A stretch of DNA of 64,000 bases from Mesostigma viride (lineage: Eukaryota; Streptophyta; Mesostigmatophyceae; Mesostigmatales; Mesostigmataceae). The position numbers and the translations under genes were made by a program. The notes beneath the pieces are model-generated. The model was not told the origin of the DNA, did no database searches, and worked only from the letters and a program-made list of their open reading frames with translations. Positions 41,955 to 54,719 of the stretch are shown one piece after another (the stretch's first letter is position 1; the number at the start of each line of letters is the position of its first letter). Location of the stretch: assembly GCA_009746045.1 (NCBI GenBank), contig RPFO01000253.1, forward strand, positions 725,720 through 789,719, given 5' to 3'.

Positions 41955-43873
41955 GGGGAGGGTCCCATAGAAATATATCAAAACTTACCCCCCCTAATAA
42001 CTACAGAAATGCAACTGACAACCACTGAATGATGTTTGGGGACCATAAACATGATGTTTGGGCATGCATACCACCACTTGTTGGGGGTACTACCCCCAGC
42101 CATACACCGGCTATGAGCTAAAAATAGAAAAAAACGCTGTCCGGGGCACATCTTGCCCAGAACAGTGGGAGAACCAGTTGCATGAAAAAAGTAATACCCA
42201 TATAAAAATGTCATGGGACATGGTTTCTACCTAATTGGATCAACAAAATCAGCACATCCCTTTGAGTTATTAATTTTTGGGCCAAAAATACGCTTTTTTA
42301 GGCGGGGCGTCCCCATACACACTCATAGCACATCCATTAGGCCTAAAAAGTAATAGTCAAATTCTGTCATGACCATAGAAGGCACTGTCAAAGTTTGGTG
42401 GCATTCTGAGCTCAGCTGTAGCAGTTATTAATTTTGGCAGTTGGCCACCTGTGCAGACGCTAAGGAAGGCATTAGTGAGTATTAAGGCACACTAACACTT
42501 CCTATGCCATCCAAAAGGCTCCTGACCATGCCCAATTCGACCACAATGTACAAGGAGGTGGCTGGCCGTCATATGTGGGCACGTCATATGTGCCCTTGCC
42601 TTACCTCGACACGGGCAACCTGTTGCGTGTGTGCACAACAATGAGGCAGGTAGCTCTACATGCCTAGCCGACACTTCTAAAGCATATTTCAGGTTTATGG
42701 TGTGGGCATCATCCCAAAACCAAGCTCAAACACACCCTAGAAAGCCATATCCACTAATTGCCCAACAAGGGTAACAACAGACAGTCCACAGAGAAAGCAG
42801 AATTATCATACATGCTGCTTGCCAAGGCTTCTTACCATGGTTACCTTGCCTTGCTAGCATATGAATTAGGGCTCTCCCATTTTAGTGGGAGAAAGGCCAA
42901 CAAGACAACGATAACCCCTACCTACGTGCAGTTCCACCCATGCAGTATGCCCCTCAGAAAAACCACTGCCACCTTTCTTTCCAGCGCAATTGTTTGCCAA
43001 GAAACAAACTCAAGCTTGTGAGCCTCTAACCACAATGAAGCCTCTGCTAAGAAAGGCCGCGTCAATATTCACACAAAACTGAGTGCTGTTAGCAATCTCC
43101 TTCCAAGAAACCACTCAGCAAATCCCTGACAACTTGACGATATGCCACGGTCACGCTTTGACACATCCCAGCCATGCAACGTACATAAAAACCACTGAAA
43201 GGTGCCAGGAATCTGGCGATGCGCAGCACGGAATGGCATTATACCTGGCGCTAACTGCACGGGAAAAAGCCGAAAACTTGCGTTGATAACCCATAAAGGA
43301 AGCGAAACATTCATAGGGTCACGTTGATCACACGATCGTACCATTACCGGAGTTGTCCTTCGCCCAGCGGCGCAAGAAAGAACAACCTTCCATGGAATAA
43401 TAAGACGCGCATCCCGCGAGCCTGGAGAGTGTCTTACCGATCATGACGGAAATCTTGCCGAAACCCAGCAAATTTTTTAAAGCTTTACCAATAACGATTT
43501 AAACGCATCCTTGACGCTAGGTAAAGCCCATAAAACCTGACAATCACCGCCGCCAGCGTGCATTCTAATTTATTCCTCTCGACGAAAACATCAGATTGGA
43601 CCCCCGTGGCGATGGTCATCAATAAAATCATCGACACTGCAAAAAACGCGAACTCCGCTACCGGCGCTACGAAGTAGTATCATTTACTCATCGTCTTTAA
43701 GATTCGCTCAGTTTCTCTGCATTCCGCGAGCTATCTTTTTCTACTCTGCCTGAAAGCACGTCGCCATGGCCAGCTCCGGTAGGGGTGCGCGCCCCGTGCA
43801 CCACTTTTCCACGCGGTACGGACGGGTACCGCGAATTTTTCGGCGCCAAAATATTCGCGCCGGGACCCTCCCC
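41955..43873. mobile_element. TTAA-flanked TIR element, copy 2
   Basis: TTAA at 41951-41954 and 43874-43877 flank a 1919-bp element whose TIRs read GGGGAGGGTCCC and GGGACCCTCCCC. It is homologous to the element at 9650-11557, but the inner TIR bases differ from those of copy 1 at both ends together. Only chance reading frames are present (for example 42758-43021, no motifs), so it is non-autonomous. Confidence 0.75.
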
Positions 43874-43877
43874 TTAA

Positions 43878-43959
43878 TTAATTAACTAATGCCCCAGGGC
43901 TAGATGTGTTACATCAGCTCCCAACGGAGTTATGTTCTTGAGGGGAGCGTGGGGGCCGC
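43878..43959. other. Helitron-like hairpin relic beside element D
   Basis: Contains a second CTCC-CAAC-GGAG hairpin (43918-43931) followed by TTATGTTC and then TTGA where CTAA is expected. Ends at the LTR of element D. Confidence 0.45.
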
Positions 43960-44573
43960 AGTTGTGAGAGGTTTGCACAGAATTCCGCCATGGTTCTTGC
44001 AGGAATGTTGCCTTTATTATGAATAAGGAACACAGACGTAAGTCACGTCACTTCCAAGACTGCACGCAGCACAGGCGACAAGGTCGCAGTGCCAAGAGAA
44101 CGTGCACGCAAGAACTAGCGTCCCGGTGCTACCAAGTCACACATATAGGTTGCTAGGGACGCGTCCAAGTATTCAGCTGCACTGTCACAGCTGAACTGTC
44201 AATCAATTGATTACACAGACTCTGGCACGCCTTTGGCGCGCAGATCTATCAATTGTCCATACGGCTAGTCCTGTGGACCTATCCGTACGCTGCTCAGCAT
44301 CAATTGTCGCATAGGTTCTGGCGCGCTACAGCGCGCCTACCTATCAATTGACCATCAAGTCCTGTACAAGTCCTGTCAACGTCCTGCGGACTATCAAAGT
44401 GACACTTGTACATCCTGTGTCCGTACGCGCCCACAGTGGCGCGCCGGGTACTGTCGGCACAGCCTAGGCAACGTCATAACTTTTACGTTCCTTAACCAAA
44501 TGAGGCGTTCAAGGTGCCGTTGGAAAGAGCGTAACAATCTCTGTCCATCTAACGTAAATTCTTTACGTTAACT
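43960..44573 (-). repeat. Element D 3' LTR
   Basis: A 614-bp LTR, sense AGTTAACGTAAAG at 44573 to CTCACAACT at 43960; closely matches the D2 LTRs (56713-57329, 58534-59123). Preceded by purine tract AAAGAAAAGAAGGGATTGG. Confidence 0.92.
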
Positions 44574-44937
44574 CCAATCCCTTCTTTTCTTTAGGGATCA
44601 CATCCCCTGCCAGGGACCCTTGAAGTAGCTTGAAATGTCCTTCACTCCAGCTTGAAGCTTGAACAGATGTCTTTAATGGCCATTGCCATTCCCCCAGCCT
44701 TTTCTTTTAAGGAACTGGAAAAGAAACAGTCTGATCTGCCACAGGGAAAACCATTCCATGAGAAATGGATAAAAACCTATGGAAGTGGCATTACAGAGTA
44801 CCACCAGATATTAGAAACACACAAAATTAAATACATACAGGTTAATTCTATGAGGTCTTCTCCAGGAATTAATCCCATCACCTCGGTAGAGCCTCCAGTA
44901 CAATGACCTTCTGGCGGTGAGTTACATTAATCCCAGA
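44574..44937 (-). other. Element D 3' UTR, distal part
   Basis: Non-coding in the sense direction. Its last 100 bases (AAGACATCTGTTCAAGCTTC and on) match 58440-58533 of D2. An 84-residue frame on the opposite strand (44652-44906) is a shadow. Confidence 0.8.
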
Positions 44938-45446
44938 TACACTATACTTTTCGTCCGAGGGTAGTAAAAAGGATCCGAGGCGTAAATTACGAGGTCTTAT
45001 CTTACTACCTAGATACGAGGCGTGAGATCCAACGCCGTAATCATTACTACCTATCATCCTACGTAGTAATTTTACTAGCCGTAAGTAAGAGTAACGTTAC
45101 GACTGCACATCTTTGGTAGTACATTACCGACAGAGTAAATTACCGCGACGGGTCTTGGTTGGTAATCTACCACCTGTAGATTAGGTGCCAGTGATCCGAT
45201 GCTGTAAGATACGTTTCAGTAAGTTACTTCGGGGATCTTTGCCTGTACACGGCCAGATGGATAATTATATTGTAATGGAGAAGTGGGAGAACGTGCGTGT
45301 CTATTAGCAAATGCAGCGAAATATAAAAATGTAGTTATCAGCCTTTTTCGCCTATTCAGCAGTTGTCGTTGTCGGCCGTTGTCATTAAGCGGCTATAGAT
45401 TATGTGTGCTGGGGCCGGTGAAAAGACGCTAGCAAAGTTCGTCTGA

Positions 45447-46557
45447 ATGGCGTCCAATAGAGGGGATTTTATTCTTAGTGGATTGTTGGACGAGGAGAAG
45501 GCGAGGTTGCTGGCGGAGAATGCGAAAGAGCAGAGGGAAGCAGCGGAAGCCGTGCGTGGAAGATGAGGTAACGGGATGGAGTGTGGGCCCTGGCTTCTGG
45601 TTATGAAATGATGGCGGTTGCAGGCCAGCCGTGCTCGCTGGTAATGGGTGCGTGGTGTTGAAATCCAAGTTCTGCGCGTATTCTGTTTTTTGGTCAATGA
45701 TTGAAGGGATGTCGCCTTGTTTTATTTTTGTGCATCTGCGTCCCGTCGTGACTGCCTCGTCATGGACGCCCAGGGGTAGAAGTTCGAACGAGGGAATGAT
45801 TTTTCAAACGCCTGGATATGTTATGATAGTACGAATAAATGGTAATGGGTAGAGGCGGCCAAAATTTTGTTGGAAGTGTGCCAACGCCGCACATACGACT
45901 TGAACAACCCTAGGTATCTTAGGAAAAGGAAACACGGATACGTCGGAGTGGAGGAAGAGGAAGACGATGACGATGGTGAAGATGGAGAGGTTTACAATGG
46001 AGGCCTTGAGAATGGGGAGACATTGAATCAGGAGAGCAGGGTAGCGGTGAGTGGCCCGTCATGAATTACATTGTGGTTGCAGTTGTTAGCGAGGCGTGTT
46101 GATTGCTTCTTGCCGCGGGTAATCGCTAGCGCGCATAACCTTCTTTTTTCAACAGGTGTTCTGGTGCATTGACTGCCGCAAAGCAATTAATGGGACTGAT
46201 TATGTGCCTATCATGCCGTTTGGGAATCATACATTGCCAACATTTCGTGTTTAGAAGGCGCGCCTTCAGAAGCATATTCAGCACCGCACGAGCCAGGTGC
46301 TGAAGGCGTGCTTGGAGAGGAAGGGGTATAAAGTGCGCATGACCGCATCGAAGAAGAAGAAGCAGCAGGAATCGGGCAAGACCATGATAACCGAGCCAGG
46401 ATTGGCTTTCGTGCATGCAGTACATGGTGCGGCGCAGGCAGTGAATGCTGCATCGATTGCAGCGGTGCAGCCTGTGGCCATGGCGGTGCAGGGCGCGGGT
46501 TCTGAAGTGTGGGCGTTGGCGAAGCAGATTCACGATGCTGTCATGGCCACGTTGTGA
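45447..46557 (+). CDS. Candidate spliced gene inside the CACTA-like element, function unknown
   Basis: Three exons can be proposed. Exon 1 is 45447-45551 (ATG; ASNRGDFILSGLLDEEKARL), with donor GTGCGT. Exon 2 is 45855-46046 (VCQRRTYDLNNPRYLRKRKH then an Asp/Glu-rich run), with donor GTGAGT. Exon 3 starts at 46156 after TTCTTTTTTCAACAG (VFWCIDCRKAINGTDY). All junctions are phase 0, which argues against chance. Exon 3 has an in-frame TAG at 46252-46254, but the frame stays open to 46557 through KARLQKHIQHRTSQVLKACL, a KKKKQQ tract and an Ala-rich helix. A lone CX2C (CIDC) is the only motif seen. It could be part of the element's own transposition gene or a captured host gene; I cannot tell. Confidence 0.5.
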
Positions 46558-47471
46558 AGCCAAGGAATGGGTGTTGGTTCCAGTCAGGTGCCTCGCCCGG
46601 AGGAAGCTTTTCTGCTGTAAGCAGAGGTGCGGCATCAAGCATTTGCAATCGCCATGAGAGCAGTGGAGATGTCAGCGGCATGAAGCATTTGCAATCGCCA
46701 TGAGAGCAGTGGAGATGTCTGCGGCATTGGGAGATCTGCAGACAATTGCAGGAGGACATTGTGCGGTACGCTTGTAGGGTGTATGCTGTGTTGTTCCGCT
46801 CGCTAATGGACATGTGCCCCTGTAACCTCTTCCAGGCTAGTATCTGCTATCCACCTCTTCAGGCTTGAAAAGTAAATTGCTGTACGGTTCACAATTGGCA
46901 TGGCTTGACATGCACGCGTCCTTGACTGTGGTCTGCATGGGTTTGGGGTTTAGCGGTTTACATCAGACTCTGCTGTGTGTCTGCTTAATCAGCCGACGTG
47001 TCACATGGGGACAGCAACGGCGCTGGGATGCAGCCCGGTGTGAATGCGAGTAAGGTACGCGCTGTCATGCATGGCGGATGGGGCGTGGAAGCCACGACCC
47101 ACGTTTTTGTGTGTGCACGGGGGGCTAGGGGGCAAGTCGTTGTGTTGCTGCCATCCATATGGCCATGGATATGCGGGAAGCTTTCCCTGTACCCATACTT
47201 AATGATGCATGGACTGGTTGTGACAGCCAAGGGTTTAGCTGTCGTGGGTTTGCTGAGTGATCATGGCAGTCTGCTAGGCTGGTGCTAGAACAGCAATAGC
47301 GCGGTTACTGCTATGTCTTGCCCGTGCTAACTGATGCTGCAGCCATGCGTGGAGCGCGAATCGTCCCGAGAGGAGAAGGAGGAGGCGGGGCCGGTGCACC
47401 CATGGGCAGGGCCGGAGAAGAAGGACGCGGAGCACCCAGTGTGGGAGAAGGAGAAGGCGGGGAAGCACTGA
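46558..47471 (+). other. Possible further exons of the same gene
   Basis: A stretch open near 46683-46771 encodes FAIAMRAVEMSAALGDLQTI and ends at a GTACGC donor-like site. A clearer terminal exon is 47343-47471: after AACTGATGCTGCAG it reads PCVERESSREEKEEAGPVHP and ends in TGA. Within the stretch, 46631-46681 and 46682-46731 are a direct tandem duplication of about 50 bp sharing AAGCATTTGCAATCGCC. Confidence 0.35.
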
Positions 47472-47514
47472 AGCTCCACCCCATGTCAGGCCTCTAGTAT
47501 AGGTGCCAGTTAAC

Positions 47515-47626
47515 TAAACCCATGCACGTGCAGGTTGTAGCTCAGAATGTATTTAAAATCATATGCCCCTTTTCAGGTATATGTGTAACAGTGACTCCCA
47601 ACGGATATATGTTCCTAATTTATTAA
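47515..47626 (+). repeat. Dispersed repeat R, copy 3, with Helitron-like end
   Basis: CAGGTTGTAGCTCAGAATGT, CATATGCCCC and then CTCCCAACGGA...GTTCCTAATT match copies 1 and 2. The hairpin's right arm is partly lost. Confidence 0.55.
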
Positions 47627-48108
47627 ATTCTTACTGAATAATTGTTGTCTTTATGAACCCATGAAGAGCAAAGCCCGGTGGGGAGTACATGTAACGCATT
47701 ACCACGAGAAGGGGTCCCCACACCGCATTTCTTCGCTCTCTGTTCCTATGCAGAACAAGAAGAGGTGGAAGACCAATGTCCCGGCTCACACGCCAGCCCA
47801 TGTGGGTAAGCCCCCTCCCCCAAAGCGGAAGGGGCGCTTTGGGGAGAAGTGTAGTGAGGATTTTGTAGACTAGATAGCACTAACTTACTTACACCAGACC
47901 TGGCAATAAACAAGCATTGATGGGATGGACCCAGCGATACATAATGGGCGTGCATGCGTAAAAAATATACACTATGCATGGCCCAATGGGCATGCATTCA
48001 AATAATTACAAATGAAGGCCGCCATGAGAGCACTGAAGCTAAACCAGACCGGGCCACAATTAACCCTCCAGCACCAAAGTTCCACTGCATCATGTAAGAC
48101 AAGCCTGA
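47627..48108 (+). other. Low-complexity flank with a possible coding tail
   Basis: A 70-residue frame (47661-47873) ends in a basic, Pro-rich tail (HVGKPPPPKRKGRFGEKC), similar in style to the LINE ORF2 tail at 49026. Weak evidence of another LINE 3' end; nothing else seen. Confidence 0.3.
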
Positions 48109-49026
48109 CATCCATCCATCCATCCATCCATCCATCCATCCATCCATCCATCCATCCATCCATCCATCCATCCATCCATCCATCCATCCATCCATCCATC
48201 CATCCATCCATCCATCCATCCATCCATCCATCCATCCATCCATCCATCCATCCATCCATCCATCCATCCATCCATCCATCCATCCATCCATCCATCCATC
48301 CATCCATCCATCCATCCATCCATCCATCCATCCATCCATCCATCCATCCATCCATCCATCCATCCATCCATCCATCCATCCATCCATCCATCCATCCATC
48401 CATCCATCCATCCATCCATCCATCCATCCATCCATCCATCCATCCATCCATCCATCCATCCATCCATCCATCCATCCATCCATCCATCCATCCATCCATC
48501 CATCCATCCATCCATCCATCCATCCATCCATCCATCCATCCATCCATCCATCCATCCATCCATCCATCCATCCATCCATCCATCCATCCATCCATCCATC
48601 CATCCATCCATCCATCCATCCATCCATCCATCCATCCATCCATCCATCCATCCATCCATCCATCCATCCATCCATCCATCCATCCATCCATCCATCCATC
48701 CATCCATCCATCCATCCATCCATCCATCCATCCATCCATCCATCCATCCATCCATCCATCCATCCATCCATCCATCCATCCATCCATCCATCCATCCATC
48801 CATCCATCCATCCATCCATCCATCCATCCATCCATCCATCCATCCATCCATCCATCCATCCATCCATCCATCCATCCATCCATCCATCCATCCATCCATC
48901 CATCCATCCATCCATCCATCCATCCATCCATCCATCCATCCATCCATCCATCCATCCATCCATCCATCCATCCATCCATCCATCCATCCATCCATCCATC
49001 CATCCATCCATCCATCCATCCATCCA
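48109..49026 (+). repeat. TCCA tetranucleotide microsatellite, about 230 copies
   Basis: 918 bp of uninterrupted TCCA with no visible variant unit. Reading frames of repeated IHPS or MDGW across it are artefacts. Confidence 0.98.
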
Positions 49027-49212
49027 CGTTAGACGCCGCAAGGCCCGCACCTTCAAAGAACAGCTAGTAGAGGACATGGGGGGCCTAGGCCTCTCCGTGA
49101 TTTGGAAGAAGATGATGGACAAGGCCAAGTGGGCCCAGGTCATAGAGGACAACGAGCCCCCCCCAGTGGGGAAGCGCCCGCGTGTGCAATCCCGCGGGAG
49201 GCACGCTAGATA
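49027..49212 (+). pseudogene. LINE ORF2 C-terminal remnant
   Basis: Open to TAG at 49210-49212: [18 protein letters not shown], then [20 protein letters not shown] and a basic end. Many LINE ORF2 proteins end with such a block (EDLxxLGLS, helix, DRxxWR). The rest of the ORF is absent; the TCCA tract joins directly upstream. What follows to 49341 looks like a 3' UTR rich in TAGATAGAT. Confidence 0.6.
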
Positions 49213-49341
49213 GCTCCCCCCAGGGCAGCGTGCGGCTGCCTAGATAGATGATGTAGTTAGAATGTTGTTAGATAGATGTTGTATGTAACCAATGTAGATA
49301 GATTAGACCGGTAGGAATGTGTGCGCCCATCCATCCATTCA

Positions 49342-49386
49342 TCGGGGTTAATGCTCCGTGACTCCCCAACGGGAGCACGAGTCTAA
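49342..49386 (+). mobile_element. 45-bp Helitron-like mini unit
   Basis: Starts TCGGGGTTAATGC, has the hairpin CTCCC-CAAC-GGGAG (49362-49375) and ends CTAA before T. Its 5' TC, 3' hairpin and CTAA match Helitron termini, but almost nothing lies between them. Confidence 0.5.
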
Positions 49387-49763
49387 TTAATTAATTAATT
49401 AATCCATCCATCCATCCATCCATCCATCCATCCATCCATCCATCCATCCATCCATCCATCCATCCATCCATCCATCCATCCATCCATCCATCCATCCATC
49501 CATCCATCCATCCATCCATCCATCCATCCATCCATCCATCCATCCATCCATCCATCCATCCATCCATCCATCCATCCATCCATCCATCCATCCATCCATC
49601 CATCCATCCATCCATCCATCCATCCATCCATCCATCCATCCATCCATCCATCCATCCATCCATCCATCCATCCATCCATCCATCCATCCATCCATCCATC
49701 CATCCATCCATCCATCCATCCATCCATCCATCCATCCATCCATCCATCCATCCATCCATCCAT
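49384..49763 (+). repeat. TTAA run then TCCA microsatellite, about 90 copies
   Basis: TAAT/TTAA repeats (49384-49402) pass directly into 361 bp of perfect TCCA (49403-49763). Confidence 0.97.
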
Positions 49764-49766
49764 TGA

Positions 49767-50042
49767 TCGGGGTATAGTCCTAGTACAGCCATGCTACGTC
49801 CTGGCTATGATGAGATTACTTGCCCACGCTCCTAGTGTTATGCCATGCTCACATGGGTCTTATTGCACCCACAGATTGCCGGATCGTTGGCGTGTCCGTT
49901 TAGCTAGCGTTCCCGAATGCAGCTGTGGCATGCCTTAGGCATGAAGGAGACTGGGGGTCTCTGCCCTTTCTCCTGTTGTGCACACACAGGGATTAAAAGC
50001 ACTTCGGTGCTCCGTGACTCCCCAACAGGAGCACGTGTTTAA
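49767..50042 (+). mobile_element. 276-bp Helitron-like unit
   Basis: Begins TCGGGGTATAG after an A, and ends with hairpin CTCC-CCAAC-AGGAG (50018-50031), CACGTGT and TTAA in place of CTAA. No coding capacity. Confidence 0.5.
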
Positions 50043-50062
50043 TTAATTAATTAATTAATTAA

Positions 50063-50111
50063 TCGGGGTTAGCTAATGCTCCTTGGCTCCCTAATGGGGG
50101 CATGAGTTTAA
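50063..50111 (+). mobile_element. 49-bp Helitron-like mini unit
   Basis: TCGGGGTTAGC start, imperfect hairpin CTCCCTAATGGGGG, ATGAGT, TTAA end. Follows a (TTAA)n run at 50039-50062, repeating the arrangement at 49342. Confidence 0.45.
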
Positions 50112-51244
50112 TAAATGAATTAAGTAGTTAGTTAATTATAATCAGGTTGATTCAGATGAGGTCTGTGCTGGTTCCTTGTGGACTGGCCAGCCAGGGAGAT
50201 ATCTTCTTACATGGTCAGGCCCTTGCCGACCATGTAAGAACCTGTTAGGCGACGCAGTGGCCAGCATTGGACATACCGCCATATGTTTGTCTCCGCGATA
50301 TGATTTTAGCTGACATGCAGAGCACAGACATTGTTGGCGTCATCCGCTCAACCCCTCTTATTCAGACATGGGACCTCGGATGTGTAGGATTAGTAGCGTT
50401 GCCCAGGCGGACATTGTCAAAGACTACGACCCCCCAGTTGTGGGTCCTAGGAAATTTAACAAGCATGATTGTCTCCTTGTTGATAGGCATTAATTAATCC
50501 TTGATGATAGGCATTGCTTGCGTGCAAGATTAGCTCGAGGCCCATATTTTAGACTACTAGCTGAGCTGTGGACATACATGTTGTTATTGACGTCTTGACG
50601 GATATTGACGTCTTGGGGTGACTTCCACTATATCTTCTTTGGGGAATTCAGAGATCCCGGTCCCCCAACATGGACATGAGACTAATTAAAATCAATTAAT
50701 CAATGTCATGAATAGAGCGCGTTCATGACGTTCAGTCATGAACAGAGCCCTAACCTTAAACACATAAGAAAACAATTATGGCGGGCCATGTGACTTGGAA
50801 TGTAAGAAGCTTAGCCCCCAAACATATTGTTGTCTCACGTAATGAATCACTTGCTGATCAACAAATCGATGGTTATCTCATAGGCACAATGTACCTCTGA
50901 CCATCATTGCTGGCCCATGCATGCATGCACCAATGGCAGCCTACATGACACATACATCGCTTATTTGCCATGTAAAAAATGCGACAAAGTGTCCATATAG
51001 GTACTCATAGATTAGCACAAATTCCTTAGCACGATGTGGACAACTTTACTTAACGGTGAAAGCCTGTCTCGCCCTTATTGCCTTGAGGGTTCCCGGCGAT
51101 AGGTCCTGTCTGTTGGTCGACATTTTTCTTTTGCAGCTGGCCATCGTCGGTAGGTATGAATGATCTCGATGCTAGCAATTACGATGATGATACCCGAGGT
51201 AGTCTATACCTGGGATCGAGAGCTTCTTCTTGTATGGCAATGCC
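50112..51244. other. No gene seen
   Basis: A 76-residue frame at 50267-50497 has no recognisable motif. The stretch has AT-rich runs and scattered CATGA repeats. I see nothing else in it. Confidence 0.35.
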
Positions 51245-51775
51245 GGCAGGGCGATGACGGTGACGGCCGTCACCGTCATCGCTCTCGACGGGCGTGATGA
51301 AAAGTACCTGGTTGATAGGCGGCAGCTATTCACAATATAGGCCGTTTTTTATTACTCCGAATAAAGAGTTAAGAGGTTGGCCCTCGGCAGGGCGATGACG
51401 GGGCGCTGACGGGGCGATGACGGGGCGATGACGGGGCGTTCACGCGCGTGATTAATAGAACCTGTTTGATAGGCAGCGGCTATTGGTAATATACTTTGTT
51501 GATTAAGAGAAGAGTTTAGATGTTGGCCCGTCGAGGGCGATGACGGTGACGAGCGTCACCGTCATCGCCCTCGACGGGCGTGATGAAAAGCCCATGTTTT
51601 ATATGCGGTAGCTATTGGTAGTCCGTAGTATATAGGTCGTTGACTATCACTCCGAATAAAGAGTTAACAGGTTAAGGCCCTCGGCCGGGCGATGACGGGG
51701 CGATGACGGGGCGTTGACGCTCGTGATGAATAGGACCTGTTTGATAGGCGGCGGCTATTGCTAATATATAGGTCG
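51245..51775 (+). repeat. Four tandem units of about 148 bp with palindromic heads
   Basis: Units begin near 51248, 51394, 51536 and 51687. Each has a GATGACGG-rich head followed by TTGATAGGC, a GGCTATT block and AATATA. Units 1 and 3 have a long palindrome in the head (28 bp, perfect at 51253-51280; near-perfect at 51539-51566); units 2 and 4 have direct GATGACGGGGC repeats in its place. Confidence 0.8.
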
Positions 51776-51780
51776 GATAT

Positions 51781-52190
51781 TTGTGTACCACCCCCCTCCT
51801 TCCCGCGGCAGGTACGCAGCGACCCGCTGTTGTCCTGGCTGCAATTGTGTATCACTTGTACGGTATTTGTGTATCACTTGTACGGTATTTGTGTATCACT
51901 TGTCCTCCTTCCCACGGCAGGTACGCAGCGACCCGCTGTTGTCCTGGCTGCAATTGTGTATCACTTGTACGGTATTTGTGTATCACTTGTACGGTATTTG
52001 TGTATCACTTGTCCTCCTTCCCACGGCAGGTACGCAGCGACCCGCTGTTGTCCTGGCTGCAATTGTGTATCACTTGTACGGTATTTGTGTACCACCCCCC
52101 TCCTTCCCACGGCAGGTACGCAGCGCCCGGCTGTTGTCCTGGCTGCAGTTGTGTACCACCTGTACGGTATTTGTGTACCACCACCCTCCA
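51781..52190 (+). repeat. Minisatellite with higher-order structure
   Basis: Alternates a 22-bp unit (GTGTATCACTTGTACGGTAT) with a longer block carrying GGCAGGTACGCAGCGACCCG and CTGTTGTCCTGGCTGCAATT, four times. Reading frames across it are artefacts. Confidence 0.9.
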
Positions 52191-54067
<1,877 letters not shown>

Positions 54068-54480
54068 ATGCAGCTTGCAAACGGCAAGGGCAAGCACCCG
54101 GGTAAGAGCAAAGGCAACCGCACGAGCAAAGGAAAGGGAAACTGGAAGAGCAAGCACAAGGCCAAGGAAAGGACAAAGGCACTTGTGCTTGCCAAAAGGG
54201 CAGGCTCAAGGGAAATGACAAGGGCAAGGGCAGGGGCAGGCACAAGGGAAGCGGATAAGGGCAAGGGCAGGCGCAAGGGAAAGAGATTAGGACAAGTCAA
54301 GCACGAGGGAACGGACAAGGGCAAGGGCAGGCACAAGGGAAAAGATGAAGACAAGGGCAGGCACTAGGGAAAGGATGAGGGCAACGGCAAACACTGGGGA
54401 TCAAAGGATAGGGGCAAGGGCAGATGCTAGGGTAACAGTTAGGGCAAAGGCAGGCACAAGAGAAGAATAAGGGGCCGTGA
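54068..54480 (+). repeat. Minisatellite rich in AAGGGCAAGGGC
   Basis: Imperfect units of about 24 bp (GGGCAAGGGCAGGCACAAGG). A 99-residue Lys/Gly-rich frame runs through 54068-54367, but its composition follows the repeat, so I do not call it a gene. Confidence 0.75.
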
Positions 54481-54719
54481 AGTATAAGTGGAAATGCGGG
54501 TGGCGACATGGGGTTCGATCGGGCCTGCTGATGCAAATGCAGATTTCAACTGCAGTGACAAACACAAGCGTAGACATAGGCAACGACAAATTCCTTGCAT
54601 GTGTGCCTTGCTCTTCACCGGCTGGCTCGTTTGCTAGTTGTCTAACAGTTTCTACCGATAAACATCACTTGCCATTGTAAGGTCTGCCTTGCTGCCGTGC
54701 TAGTGGGTAGCTGGGTGAT

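Noticed and set aside
44652-44906. 84-residue plus-strand frame with protein-like composition
   Set aside because: It lies antisense in the element D 3' UTR, next to the LTR.
48012-49152. Long frames of repeated IHPS and MDGW across the TCCA tract
   Set aside because: A tetranucleotide repeat with no stop word is open in many frames; no flanking coding support.
49391-49792. MDGW repeat frames on the minus strand
   Set aside because: Same TCCA microsatellite artefact.
51781-52190. CRISPR-like spaced repeats
   Set aside because: Eukaryotic minisatellite with repeated, not unique, spacers and no cas genes.
54068-54367. Lys/Gly-rich 99-residue frame
   Set aside because: Composition is dictated by a 24-bp minisatellite; no ends or motifs to support a gene.
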